Assembly: GCA_947629455.1 (NCBI GenBank)
Contig: CANRDT010000002.1
Coordinates: forward strand, 84,079 to 148,078
Direction: 5' to 3'
DNA length: 64,000 bases
From: an uncultured Ruminococcus sp.
GTDB taxonomy: Bacteria; Bacillota; Clostridia; Oscillospirales; Ruminococcaceae
The notes under the pieces were generated by a model. The model did no database searches and was not told the origin of the DNA. It saw only the letters and a program-made list of their open reading frames with translations. The translations under genes were made by a program, and so were the position numbers. How positions within the stretch are numbered: position 1 is the stretch's first letter; every line of letters starts with the position of its first letter. Positions 46,240 to 55,844 of this stretch are shown here, piece after piece.

Positions 46240-48210
46240 CTATGTATTGTTTCTTATATAATCGTCGATCGCCTCGACAAGCTGTTTTCTTGCGGAGTCC
46301 ATATCCGTTTTCAGCTGCGTGGCAGCCATTGTCAGATGTCCGCCGCCGCCCATATTCTCCATAACGATCTGCACGTTGAACGCTCCCATACTGCGTGCGG
46401 AAATATTGACGGCGCCGTTGTCCTCATACATTACAAAGGACGCGTTTACTCCCACTATTCCCAGCATTTCATCGGCAGCCTGCGACGCGGCTATCCTTAT
46501 GTTGTCAAAATGCTCGTTCGTAAATGCGATAGCGCATTTGCGGTATATCTCCGCCGAATTTATCAGTGCGGATTTCTGCTGATAAGTCTCTATCGAATTT
46601 GCAAAAAGCTTCTTTACCGCGACGGTGTCCGCGCCCATTTTTCTCAGAAAAGCCGCCGCCTCGAAAGTTCTAACGCCGGTTTTCATAACAAAGCTCTTGG
46701 TATCGAGCATAATACCCGCGAGCAGCGCCTCGGCGACGGGTGCGGAGATCTTTGCGTCCGAGCCGAAATACTCGATAAGCTCAGCCACCATTTCCGACGC
46801 CGACGACGCCATAGGCTCGTGGTAGAACATAACGCAGTTTTCTATCGCCTTGACCATAAGACGGTGATGATCTATCACCACTATATTCGCGGCTCTTGCC
46901 AGCAGTTCTTTAGACTCCACCAGATCGGGATTATGGGTATCCACCACTATCAGCATGGTGTTCTCGTCCATACGGTTTATGCCGTCTACCGGATCGACAA
47001 AGTAATTATTTATGTCATGCTCGTCTATATACTTCAACAGGCTTTTTGCAAGGCACTGTTCGCTGTTGACGACCACATAGGATTCCTTACCCATTTTTTT
47101 CAGCGCGGAGCACATACCGACAGCCGAGCCTATACTGTCAAGATCGCCGAAACGGTGTCCCATAATAAGTATTTTCTCGTGATTCTGTATCAGCTCGAGC
47201 ATAGCCTTGGCGACCATTCTGGTCTTTACCTTGGAACGCTTTTCCATTCCCTTGGAAACTCCGCCGAAGAACTCGTAGCCGCTTTCCGTTCTCACTGCCG
47301 CCTGATCGCCGCCGCGTCCGAGGCACATTTCCAACGCCTGCTTTGCGTAGATCTCGCTCTGTGCAAGGTTTTCCGCCTCTCTGCCCACGCCGATAGACAG
47401 GGTGATATTCTGCCGTTCATCGACGGTGATAGTCCTCGCCTCTTCAAGAATATGAAATCTGTTGTCGATTATGGGAGCAAGATGACGCTCCTCCATAATG
47501 ACATAGAATCTGTCGCTGCTTATCTTCTTGGAAAAAGCGGTAGTACCCTCCGTGAAATTTTCGATAAGCTGCTCTATCCTTACCAGGATATGCGCTTTTT
47601 CGCTTTCACGGGTATTCGACATAAGATCCTCAAAGTTATCTATACAAATGATTATCACCGAAGTATGCGACTGTCTGTGTTCATACTGCAATTCGATATA
47701 ATCGGTGGTATCATTAAAATAGATCATGGAAAGGCTGCCCTCGAGATCGGTATGTATGCCCTTTGCCAGATAAAACCGTCCGTCAAGGCAGATCAGATCC
47801 CCTTCCGGCTGAAAGACCTTATCCATATCTATATTCACAAGCTCGGTAAGATCGAGACCGTAAGCCTCGTCCGCGGAATACACCTGTTTTGCAAACTGTC
47901 GGTTATACCACATTATACAGCTGCGGTCGTCGATGATTATTGCCGGAGCAGGGAAATTCAGCAGCGAATCGCGTTCCGTTTTCGATATGCCGGTAGAAAT
48001 TTTTGCGATATATCTTTTTGTGCTGTTGCGGAACAAAAACCATTCCAGCGCGATAAGAAGAGCCGACACTACCGAAATTATGATAAGGGCCTTGCCCCTG
48101 CCCTCGGTAGACGGCGTATCATAGACGGTAAACGACGCGACAAGCGAAGTCAGTACCGCCACTGCCGCAGTAAGCCTCATCAGCATCTGCAAACCGCTGT
48201 TCCCTTTCAT
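46240..48210 (-). CDS. gdpP: Cyclic-di-AMP phosphodiesterase GdpP
   Basis: Hydrolyses c-di-AMP to pApA. The 656-residue protein has two N-terminal membrane helices (LTAAVAVLTSLVASF, ALIIISVVSALLIALEWFLF), a PAS-like sensor (FPAPAIIIDDRSCIMWYNRQF), a degenerate GGDEF domain (around SSDRFYVIMEER) and C-terminal DHH-DHHA1 domains with GHRFGDLDSIGSAVG, VVDTHNPDLV, VIDHHR and GGGGHLTMAA. The membrane diguanylate-type domain is catalytically degenerate, as in all GdpP. It follows the RNase J gene by 57 bases. CdaA, the synthase, is encoded 9 kb away on the other strand. Confidence 0.95.
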   Translation of the reverse strand: MKGNSGLQMLMRLTAAVAVLTSLVASFTVYDTPSTEGRGKALIIISVVSALLIALEWFLFRNSTKRYIAKISTGISKTERDSLLNFPAPAIIIDDRSCIMWYNRQFAKQVYSADEAYGLDLTELVNIDMDKVFQPEGDLICLDGRFYLAKGIHTDLEGSLSMIYFNDTTDYIELQYEHRQSHTSVIIICIDNFEDLMSNTRESEKAHILVRIEQLIENFTEGTTAFSKKISSDRFYVIMEERHLAPIIDNRFHILEEARTITVDERQNITLSIGVGREAENLAQSEIYAKQALEMCLGRGGDQAAVRTESGYEFFGGVSKGMEKRSKVKTRMVAKAMLELIQNHEKILIMGHRFGDLDSIGSAVGMCSALKKMGKESYVVVNSEQCLAKSLLKYIDEHDINNYFVDPVDGINRMDENTMLIVVDTHNPDLVESKELLARAANIVVIDHHRLMVKAIENCVMFYHEPMASSASEMVAELIEYFGSDAKISAPVAEALLAGIMLDTKSFVMKTGVRTFEAAAFLRKMGADTVAVKKLFANSIETYQQKSALINSAEIYRKCAIAFTNEHFDNIRIAASQAADEMLGIVGVNASFVMYEDNGAVNISARSMGAFNVQIVMENMGGGGHLTMAATQLKTDMDSARKQLVEAIDDYIRNNT

Positions 48211-48267
48211 TTTATTATCATTCCTCTCTTCTTTACCGCTTTATCGGAGCCGCGAACGCACTCCGCG

Positions 48268-50148
48268 TCAGATCTCCATTATTATAGGCAGTATCATAGG
48301 ACTTCTCTTGGTCTTGAAATATATATACTCCGAAAGATTGTCCTTCATTTTGCCCTTTATGGCGTTCCATTCTCTCATATTGTGATCCAGACATTCCTGC
48401 AGGGTATTCGCAAGCAGCATTTTTGCCTCGTCTATCAGCTCTTCGCTTTCACGGACGTAGACAAATCCTCTTGAAACAACGTCGGGGCCTGCAAGCACTT
48501 CTCCCGAAGCGCGGTCTATTGTAGCGACTGCGATTATAAGTCCGTCCTGCGCAAGATGTTTTCTGTCCCTCAGCACTATCGAACCCACGTCGCCGACTCC
48601 GAGACCGTCCACCATGACCATTCCTGCGGTGACGTGATCGGTTATCTTCATATCGACGCCGTCCGTTTCAATAACGCTGCCGTTTTCGGCGATTATTACG
48701 TTGCTCTGCGGTATTCCGACTGACATTGCCGTCGCCTTGTGCTTTATCAGATGTTTATACTCTCCATGCACCGGTATAAAGAATTTCGGCTTGGTAATGG
48801 AGAGAATGAGTTTCTGCTCCTCCTGACAGGCGTGACCCGAAACGTGTACGTCGTACATCGCCTCGTAGACCACCTCCGAGCCGAGTTTCATAAGCTCGTT
48901 GACCACCTTGGTGACATACTTTTCGTTGCCCGGAATGGGATTTGCGGAAATGATTATGAAATCCTGCGGCGTAATGGAGACCTGTCTGTGTTCCCCCATT
49001 GCCATTCTCGTGAGCGCGGACATAGGCTCTCCCTGACTGCCAGTCGTCACGATACACATACGCTCGGGAGGATACTTCGAGATCATCTCGATATCCACCA
49101 TAAGTCCGTCAGGAACTTTCAGATAACCGAGCTCTATGCCCTTTCCCATAACGTTTATCATACTGCGCCCCGAAACGGCGACCTTGCGCCCCGTTGCCGC
49201 AGCCTGATTGACTATCTGCTGAACTCTGTGTATATTCGACGCGAACGTTGCTATTATGATACGCTTGCCGTCCGCACGCGAGAAAAGCCTGTCAAAGCTT
49301 TCGCCCACCTTACGCTCGCTCATGGTGAAACCGGGTCTTTCGGCGTTGGTGGAATCGGACATAAGCGCCAGCACTCCCTTGTTGCCAAGCTCCGCAAACC
49401 GCGCAAGATCAATTATTCCGCCCTCTATCGGGGTATAGTCCACCTTGAAATCTCCCGTGTGGATAATTACTCCGGCAGGCGTATGGATAGCCATACCCAC
49501 TGCATCGGGAATGGAATGATTTACGCGTATAAATTCAACTGCCATGCAGCCGAACTTGACAGTCTGTCTTGGTGTAACGATATTCAGCTTTACAGACCCG
49601 AGCAGACCGTGTTCCTTGAGTTTGCCCTCGAGCAGTCCGAGCGTGAGCCTTGTGCCGTAGACCGAAACGTTGAATTTTTTCAGAAAATAAGGCAATCCGC
49701 CGATATGATCTTCATGACCGTGAGTTATCACCACTCCGCGCAGTCTGTCGGCATTTTTTTCTATATAAGTAAAATCCGGTATAACTATATCCACTCCCGG
49801 CATTTCGCTGTCGGGAAATGCAAGACCGCAGTCGATGACGAACAGGTCGTTTGCGCACTCTATGCAGGTGAAATTCTTTCCGATCTCGTTAAGTCCGCCG
49901 AGTGGGATTATCTTCACCGGCGTTCTTCTCTGCTGTTCCTTTTCCTTTGAGCGGTTTCTGTCCTCCACCCGTATATTCTTCCGCTGTACGGGGGGCTGTT
50001 CGCTCTTGCGCTCAAGCCTCCTGAGCGGCTTTGCGTTCTGTGTGCTCTGTCTGCGCGGCTGTTCCGATCTGCCGCTGCCTGCGTTACGGTTTTTTCTTGA
50101 CAGTCTGCCCGTAATTGGTGATGACGCTGTGTTGTTCTGAATACTCAT
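48268..50148 (-). CDS. rnj: Ribonuclease J
   Basis: A 5'-3' exo- and endoribonuclease central to mRNA decay. The metallo-beta-lactamase and beta-CASP motifs are clear: IPLGGLNEIGKN, VITHGHEDHIGGLPYFL, HTGDFKVDYTPIEGG, MSDSTNAERPGFTMSE and IPVHGEYKHLIKH. An N-terminal extension of about 75 residues is rich in Arg, Lys, Gln and Ser (RKNRNAGSG, RNRSKEKEQQRR); such extensions are common in RNase J of clostridia and actinobacteria and probably bind RNA. Only one RNase J gene is in the window. The strong promoter at 50431-50459 and long leader suggest regulation before translation. Confidence 0.95.
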   Translation of the reverse strand: MSIQNNTASSPITGRLSRKNRNAGSGRSEQPRRQSTQNAKPLRRLERKSEQPPVQRKNIRVEDRNRSKEKEQQRRTPVKIIPLGGLNEIGKNFTCIECANDLFVIDCGLAFPDSEMPGVDIVIPDFTYIEKNADRLRGVVITHGHEDHIGGLPYFLKKFNVSVYGTRLTLGLLEGKLKEHGLLGSVKLNIVTPRQTVKFGCMAVEFIRVNHSIPDAVGMAIHTPAGVIIHTGDFKVDYTPIEGGIIDLARFAELGNKGVLALMSDSTNAERPGFTMSERKVGESFDRLFSRADGKRIIIATFASNIHRVQQIVNQAAATGRKVAVSGRSMINVMGKGIELGYLKVPDGLMVDIEMISKYPPERMCIVTTGSQGEPMSALTRMAMGEHRQVSITPQDFIIISANPIPGNEKYVTKVVNELMKLGSEVVYEAMYDVHVSGHACQEEQKLILSITKPKFFIPVHGEYKHLIKHKATAMSVGIPQSNVIIAENGSVIETDGVDMKITDHVTAGMVMVDGLGVGDVGSIVLRDRKHLAQDGLIIAVATIDRASGEVLAGPDVVSRGFVYVRESEELIDEAKMLLANTLQECLDHNMREWNAIKGKMKDNLSEYIYFKTKRSPMILPIIMEI

Positions 50149-50425
50149 GCAAAAATTCTCATAACCTGCCGCTGCCGCCGCGATCGCAGGGCAAACAAAC
50201 GGCAGGCTGTGATGACACTCCTTTCCGAATTTCTATGATTTTTCCGTAATCTGTTAAAAACGGCGCTTGGAACGGGATATTCAAGCCGTTCCGAATGTAT
50301 TGATGCATAGTAGGATACCGCCGTTTCCGACGATCTGCCCGACCGCAGCTGACCTGCGGTCTTGTCGGTGCAGACCGTAATTCCTGCAGCTTGCCGCAGG
50401 AATACTTCCGTACAAAAATATCTAT
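50149..50425 (-). promoter_or_regulatory. Long structured leader of the RNase J operon
   Basis: The transcript from the 50431 promoter would carry about 275 bases before the start. Visible structures: TTCCTGC/GCAGGAA near the 5' end; 50330-50378, a two-part hairpin of ACGGTCTGC/GCAGATCGT (one G-U) outside GACCGCAG-GTCAG-CTGCGGTC; then AACGGCG (50319-50325) pairing with CGCCGTT (50259-50265) around an inner GGAACGG/CCGTTCC hairpin, followed on the transcript by TTTTTAAC. The last resembles an attenuator. Confidence 0.55.
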
Positions 50426-50430
50426 ATTAC

Positions 50431-50459
50431 ATTGTACTCTCTTTTTTGCATATTGTCAA
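50431..50459 (-). promoter_or_regulatory. Promoter of the rnj operon
   Basis: TTGACA (50454-50459) and TACAAT (50431-50436) on the minus strand with a 17-base spacer. Confidence 0.87.
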
Positions 50460-50540
50460 GTGTTTTATTTTTCATTGTACGGGATATGATTTTTAAAATA
50501 TAAATCGGCTGATTAAGAAAAGCGGTTGGATTTTATTTGT

Positions 50541-50861
50541 TTTGCTCCGCCGCAAGCGGCGGCTGTAGCATATGCCGTTCATAGTAGGGAAAGCGCTCTC
50601 TTGCAAGCGCTTTCCCTCTTACCAAACAGTCCACCGGACTGTTTGGTAATTCACCCTTTTCAGAGCGCCTCCGTATGGGGTGTTTCGCCGTCTGCGGACG
50701 GCGACGATGGGCTCTGCCCCTCGACCCCGCAAGCCTTTTTAAGGAAAAGGCTTGGCTAAAACCTTTTTGATATTCTGTCTTTGATTTCACAATAACTGCG
50801 TATCGTGAAATCAACCTGCGGAGCGTATCTTACTTCTTACATCTGACATCTAAACGCTGAG
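50541..50861 (-). repeat. Dispersed mosaic repeat, full copy (copy F)
   Basis: Same orientation and module order as the copy at 28.8 kb. In plus-strand order: CCGCCGC-AA-GCGGCGG (50547-50562); AGGGAAAGCGC/GCGCTTTCCCT (50586-50617); the perfect 14-bp hairpin 50619-50649 (TTACCAAACAGTCC, loop ACC); CGCCGTC-TGCG-GACGGCG; GGGC-TCT-GCCC; CAAGCCTTTT-TAAGG-AAAAGGCTTG (50730-50754); TTGATTTCAC/GTGAAATCAA; then a CTTACTTCTTACATCTGACATC tract. Several stems differ from the other copy but keep pairing. Confidence 0.88.
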
Positions 50862-50871
50862 CGAATGCCCC

Positions 50872-53181
50872 TCATCTCTCCTGAATATCCGCAGCCGCTT
50901 TGAGTTTCTGCTGTATATCGTCGCAGAGCGCGGCAGCCGCCTCGGTCTTAAAGCTCTCCGCAAAGATCATAACTCCTCCGCCGCCCCTTACGGGTCTTAC
51001 CACCGCCCTGCTGCTGCGTTCCTCGATCACCGCGCCCTCTCCTGCGACCGCAGACGCTCCGTCCATACCCTCAAGAAGTCCGGCAGGACTTCCATCTACG
51101 CCGACATATCTCTGCGTCGAATAAAAAGTGGGTATATCCTCCATTGCCTCACTGAGGGATATATTATTCCTTGAAAGGCTGCCGCAGACCATACACGCAA
51201 GGGCAAGACCGTCCCTTATAAAGAAATTATCGGGGCGCGACGCGGTCTTTCTGGCGTCGCCGTCGCTCTTTCCGTCGGAATTTACAAAGTACCTGTAAAG
51301 TATTCCGCCCTCCGATTCGGCTACGGTATCCGCCGCCATGGGAAAGACAAACGGCACCGCTACGGGTATCTGCCGCGAAAAAGCCTGCTTTATCCCAAGC
51401 AGAGCAAGACGTTCATGGAAAATATATCCCGTGCTGTCACAGTATGCCGAGCACGCGCTGCCGTCTGCGGAGATATGGAAAATTATCCGTTCGCCGTCTA
51501 TATCATTGCGCTGATGAAACACCTTGTCTGCCGCTGCCGCCGTTATGGGGGAGGACGTCCTTATCTCGGCGTTTATACCGCTCAGTCTGGCAGGCAGCAT
51601 AGCGGCAAGATAATCGGTATAAAGTCCCGTAACGCCTTTCATTGAGGCTATCCCCGTATAGTCGGGATAAGAAAGACTGCGGTAACGCCCTGCCGCAAGC
51701 GCCTGTTCGATACTGCGCTCCATTGTCCTTGTAAGCGGAAGTCCTCCTCTGTCCATAAGCTTTATCCTGCCGGAGCAGTCCGCGCTGACATAAAATCCTG
51801 CCTGACATGACAGTCTGCTTACTCCGTAAGCCGTCTGCTGAGCGGTACACTCTCCCAGATACATTACTCCTATACCGCAAGAGGACAATCCTGCCATAAA
51901 CGCCGAGCAGAGAGCCTTTGACGCGCTGCCGCCGCAGTGACCCACCGCCGCGCAGCCTCCGCCGCCGATAGCAGTTCCTGCCGCCATACCTATCCTGACC
52001 GCCTCTGACGGAGCGTTCACGCAGCTGTTGAAATTCACAAAGCCCTCCTCGTCAATAAAAGGATCTTTTGCCACTCCGCAGGAAACGCAGCCGCTTACCC
52101 TTGTATCGGCAGCCACCTCTTTGCCTGCCCACACCCTGCCTTTATCGGCGATACGGCTGCTTTCGCCTATGCGCGAACCCTCTCCGCATACCGAATATTC
52201 TCCGCAGCTAACGCTTTCGAGCAGTCTTGCTCCCGAACAGATCACGCAGTCGTCAAGCTGACATCTTGCCGAAATATTCGCGGCAGCGCCGACATAAGAA
52301 CCGCTCACCCTGCTGCGCCTGCCGATAACGGCGTTGTCGTCGATAACGCTGCCTGATTCCACCACCGCGCCCTCCTCGATAGTTACGTTACTTCCGATAT
52401 ACAAAGGCGGGATAAGCGCAGCGCCGGGAAAGCTGTTTTCGGTATAGGAATACACGCCCGGAAATACCGCAGGGGCAGAAATATACTTCTCGGGGTCGGC
52501 AAGCAGAAATTTCTGGCAGGAGATAAACCCCTGCGGATCGGTTATCCTTTTCCATGAGCCCGTTTCGCCGTAAACGCACAGCTTTTTGCCGTCGGCAAGC
52601 ATACGGGGGACGGCGTCGGAGATGAGATCGCCGAATCCGCTCAGGTCATAATCGCGCATAACCTGCGCCGAAAGGATATACACGCCTGCGAAAGTATGCT
52701 CGCTGCCTGCCGACCGATCTGCCGGAGCGGTCTCTATCGCGGTCACACGGCTGCGGTTATCGACACAAAATCCGCAGCCCTCCTGTTCCCTCACGGTGAC
52801 AAAGGTCGCATACGATTTTTTTGCCCTGTGAAAGTCTATTATTCCGCCAAGGTCAAAATCAAAGACGCAGTTTGCCTCTATGACAAGCAGTTCTTCGTCC
52901 TTTTGAGCGGCATACTTTACCGCCGCCGCCGTGCCTTCCTCCTTTGAATCGGAAAAGGCAAGCTGAATTTCCCCACAGCTTACGCCGGAAAATTCATCTT
53001 TCACCATTTTCCCCAGATAGCCGAGAGATAGGCATATCCCGTCAAGCCGTATTTCCTCCAGCTGCTCCAAGATACGCTCCAACGTTGTTTTTCCTGCTAA
53101 TTTCAGCAAAGCCGCCGGAGTACACGCCGTCATCGGCATAAGCCTTTCTCCCCGTCCTCCGCACAGAATTATCGCCTGCAT
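50872..53181 (-). CDS. Sugar-phosphate nucleotidyltransferase fused to a degenerate phosphohexomutase domain
   Basis: The first 230 residues form an NTP-transferase domain (AIILCGGRGERLMPMTACTPAALLKLAGKTTLERIL) like mannose-1-phosphate guanylyltransferase or glucose-1-phosphate thymidylyltransferase. Left-handed beta-helix hexapeptide repeats follow (VTIEEGAVVESGSVIDDNAVIGRRSRV). Residues from about 395 align by pattern with phosphomannomutases (VGHCGGSASKALCSAFMAGLSSCGIGVMYLGECTAQQ), but the catalytic TASHNP loop is missing: the segment reads FYVSADCSGRIKLMD. The mutase half is therefore probably inactive and may bind sugar phosphate or regulate. The start is ATG 53181 (GGAGG 7 bases upstream). 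The nucleotide and sugar are unknown. Confidence 0.85.
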   Translation of the reverse strand: MQAIILCGGRGERLMPMTACTPAALLKLAGKTTLERILEQLEEIRLDGICLSLGYLGKMVKDEFSGVSCGEIQLAFSDSKEEGTAAAVKYAAQKDEELLVIEANCVFDFDLGGIIDFHRAKKSYATFVTVREQEGCGFCVDNRSRVTAIETAPADRSAGSEHTFAGVYILSAQVMRDYDLSGFGDLISDAVPRMLADGKKLCVYGETGSWKRITDPQGFISCQKFLLADPEKYISAPAVFPGVYSYTENSFPGAALIPPLYIGSNVTIEEGAVVESGSVIDDNAVIGRRSRVSGSYVGAAANISARCQLDDCVICSGARLLESVSCGEYSVCGEGSRIGESSRIADKGRVWAGKEVAADTRVSGCVSCGVAKDPFIDEEGFVNFNSCVNAPSEAVRIGMAAGTAIGGGGCAAVGHCGGSASKALCSAFMAGLSSCGIGVMYLGECTAQQTAYGVSRLSCQAGFYVSADCSGRIKLMDRGGLPLTRTMERSIEQALAAGRYRSLSYPDYTGIASMKGVTGLYTDYLAAMLPARLSGINAEIRTSSPITAAAADKVFHQRNDIDGERIIFHISADGSACSAYCDSTGYIFHERLALLGIKQAFSRQIPVAVPFVFPMAADTVAESEGGILYRYFVNSDGKSDGDARKTASRPDNFFIRDGLALACMVCGSLSRNNISLSEAMEDIPTFYSTQRYVGVDGSPAGLLEGMDGASAVAGEGAVIEERSSRAVVRPVRGGGGVMIFAESFKTEAAAALCDDIQQKLKAAADIQER

Positions 53182-53384
53182 AACCATACCTCCATAACAA
53201 AACTTACAAGATATACCCATGACTTTTGGTATTCCTCTGTATTATTGGAGATTTGCTGCGGCTATATACAATTCGCCTGTTATGATCGGCGTAAAAAATT
53301 TCTCGCCGCTCTTTTCAAAATGAATATCTTATGTTATAATAGTATTGCAGAGATAAATATAAGTCTGCCGAACGGAGGATATTA

Positions 53385-55748
53385 ATGACAGATAATTACA
53401 ACGAGCTGAAAAGAAGAGCAATAGAGCGTTTCTTTTCGGGAATGAATCCCCAACAGCTGAAAGCGATATTCAAGATACGCGGACCGCTGCTCATACTTGC
53501 CGGAGCAGGCAGCGGAAAAACTACCGTACTTATAAACAGAATAGCAAATATGATATACTTCGGCAGTGCGTATACTTGTGAAAGCGGAAACGTCTGCCCC
53601 GAGGAGGATATGAAATTTCTTGAGGACTTTGCCGACGGCAGAAGCTCAGACAGCGCGAGATTGTCCGAGAAAGTGGGGTACGACCGTATAGATCCATGGA
53701 AGATCCTTGCGATCACATTCACAAACAAGGCTGCCGGAGAATTGCAGGAGCGTCTTGCCGCAATGCTTGGTGACGAATATTCGGGCGTTACAGCCGCCAC
53801 TTTCCATTCGCTGTGCGTGCGTATCCTGAGAAGAGAGGCTGAACATCTCGGATTTGCAAGGGATTTCACGATATATGATTCCGACGACTCGCTCAGGGTA
53901 ATGAAAAACATTCTTAAAGAACTCGACATATCGGACAAGATGTTTCCGCCGAGAATGGTGCTTGCCGAAATTTCTCACCAGAAAGATATGATGATCTCCC
54001 CTGAAGAATACATATCCCAGAACGGCGGCGACTACCGCTGCGCGGTCATAGGAAAGCTCTACAGACAGTATCAGAAAAAGCTCAAGGACGCGCAGGCTAT
54101 GGATTTTGACGATCTTATCTGCCATACCGTCACGCTGTTTACGGAATTTCCCGATGTGCTGGATCATTATCAGAACCGTTACAGATATGTAATGGTGGAC
54201 GAATATCAGGATACCAACGCCGTACAGTTCAGGCTTGTGGCTATGCTCTCCGCGAAATACGGAAATCTTTGCGTCGTGGGGGACGACGATCAGAGCATAT
54301 ACAGGTTCCGCGGCGCGACGATAGAAAATATACTTTCCTTTGAGGACGCCTTTTCCTGCGATCCGCAGACCGACGTCATAAGGCTGGAGCAGAATTACCG
54401 TTCCACGCAGAATATACTCACCTGCGCGAACAAGCTCATTCTCAACAACAAGGGCAGGAAAGGAAAAAATCTCTGGACGGACAGCGGCGACGGCGACAAG
54501 GTGATAGTCTACCGCACACTCAGCGAGAAAAGCGAGGCGCAGTTTATTGCGGAAAAGATCACGGCGCACGTTGAAAGCGGAGGAAAATTCAGCGATCTTG
54601 CGGTGCTGTACCGAATGAACGCGCAGTCGAACGCGATAGAACAGCTGTTTATGCGCAGCAGTATACCATATAGGATATTCGGCGGCACAAAGTTCTACGA
54701 CCGCAAGGAGATAAAGGATATAACGGCGTATCTTTCCGTAATAAGCAATCACTGGGACATACTTCGTCTGAGGAGGATAATCAACGAGCCGAAACGAGGT
54801 ATAGGCGAGGCGACTGCCGCATATCTCGAGCAGATATGTTCCGATCTCGGTCTTGATCCGATCACGGTAATGCTTAGCTCGGAAAGCTATGCGCCGCTGC
54901 AGAAGCGTTCAAAGCAGCTGAGATCGCTCGGCGAAATGTTTGCCGCACTGACCGATCTGTCGGAAAACGAACCGCTTGAAGATCTGCTCGACGATCTGCT
55001 CGAAATGTCGGGATATAAGGAATATCAGGAAAAGCAGGGAGAAGAGGGCGCGGCAAGGCTTGAAAATATAGACGAGCTGAAATCCACCATGGCGGATTAC
55101 GAATCGGACGCAGACGAGCCGACGCTTTCCGGCTTTCTGGAGGAGATAGCGCTTTACACGGAACTTGACAGATACGACGAAAACGGCGATTACGTTTCGC
55201 TGATGACAATACATTCCGCAAAAGGTCTGGAATTTGATACCGTCTTTACTGTGGGTATGGAGGAGAAGATATTCCCCTCGGCGCGCAGTTCGGACAATCC
55301 CGAGGATATAGAGGAGGAGCGCAGACTGGCATATGTCGCGATAACGCGTGCGAAAAAACATCTCTATCTCACCTATGCGACAAGCAGAATGTTATTCGGA
55401 CGCACCGAGTACAATCATGTGTCGCGGTTTATCAAAGAGCTGCCTGAGGAGTGTATCGAAGAGCAGGAGGATATGCTCCTTTCCGCGCAGAAAGAGCAGG
55501 AAAAGATAAACAGGAGCGTGCGCAGCGGTATCAGCCTACAGCAGCAGATGGCGTTAAGAAACTCCTCGCAAAGCGGTGAAACGCAGCAGTTTAGCGCAGG
55601 CGACAGGGTGCTGCACAGGATATTCGGTGAAGGAATGATACTTTCGGCGGTGGAAATGGGCGGAGATACTCTGCTTGAAATTGCGTTTGACACCAAAGGC
55701 ACGAAGAAGATATTCGCCAATTTCGCAAGGCTTGTAAAGCTGAAATAA
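53385..55748 (+). CDS. pcrA: UvrD/PcrA-type 3'-5' DNA helicase
   Basis: Superfamily 1 helicase for repair and replication restart. The 787-residue protein has the Q-motif MNPQQLKAI, Walker A LILAGAGSGKTTVLINRIA, motif Ia AITFTNKAAGELQERL, motif II VMVDEYQDTNAVQFRL, motif III VVGDDDQSIYRFRGA, motif IV RLEQNYRSTQNIL, motif V LMTIHSAKGLEFDTVF and motif VI RRLAYVAITRAKKHLYLTYA. The C terminus (DRVLHRIFGEGMILSAVEMGG...AKLVKLK-like) is the PcrA tudor-like domain. CGGAGG precedes the ATG. A TATAAT at 53335-53340 lies upstream without a clear -35. Confidence 0.94.
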   Translation: MTDNYNELKRRAIERFFSGMNPQQLKAIFKIRGPLLILAGAGSGKTTVLINRIANMIYFGSAYTCESGNVCPEEDMKFLEDFADGRSSDSARLSEKVGYDRIDPWKILAITFTNKAAGELQERLAAMLGDEYSGVTAATFHSLCVRILRREAEHLGFARDFTIYDSDDSLRVMKNILKELDISDKMFPPRMVLAEISHQKDMMISPEEYISQNGGDYRCAVIGKLYRQYQKKLKDAQAMDFDDLICHTVTLFTEFPDVLDHYQNRYRYVMVDEYQDTNAVQFRLVAMLSAKYGNLCVVGDDDQSIYRFRGATIENILSFEDAFSCDPQTDVIRLEQNYRSTQNILTCANKLILNNKGRKGKNLWTDSGDGDKVIVYRTLSEKSEAQFIAEKITAHVESGGKFSDLAVLYRMNAQSNAIEQLFMRSSIPYRIFGGTKFYDRKEIKDITAYLSVISNHWDILRLRRIINEPKRGIGEATAAYLEQICSDLGLDPITVMLSSESYAPLQKRSKQLRSLGEMFAALTDLSENEPLEDLLDDLLEMSGYKEYQEKQGEEGAARLENIDELKSTMADYESDADEPTLSGFLEEIALYTELDRYDENGDYVSLMTIHSAKGLEFDTVFTVGMEEKIFPSARSSDNPEDIEEERRLAYVAITRAKKHLYLTYATSRMLFGRTEYNHVSRFIKELPEECIEEQEDMLLSAQKEQEKINRSVRSGISLQQQMALRNSSQSGETQQFSAGDRVLHRIFGEGMILSAVEMGGDTLLEIAFDTKGTKKIFANFARLVKLK

Positions 55749-55844
55749 GGGGTTTATCTTTTGCAAAGTAAATTCGCTTTCGCCACAAGCACGCAAGTAT
55801 TCGGCGGTAAAATCAATTTTCAAAATATGTCAACATTTTTGAGC

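Noticed and set aside
46336..48474. 712-codon open frame on the plus strand opposite gdpP
   Set aside because: Shadow of the real gene: GdpP has all its family motifs on the minus strand. The plus-strand product is rich in His, Arg, Tyr and Cys without a recognisable domain, and there is no ribosome site.
48739..49950. 403-codon open frame on the plus strand opposite RNase J
   Set aside because: Complement of a strongly biased gene; no domain, no promoter or ribosome site.
50533..50814. 93-codon frame across the 50.5-kb repeat
   Set aside because: It runs through several hairpins of a non-coding repeat, has no ribosome site, and the other full copy does not keep this frame intact.
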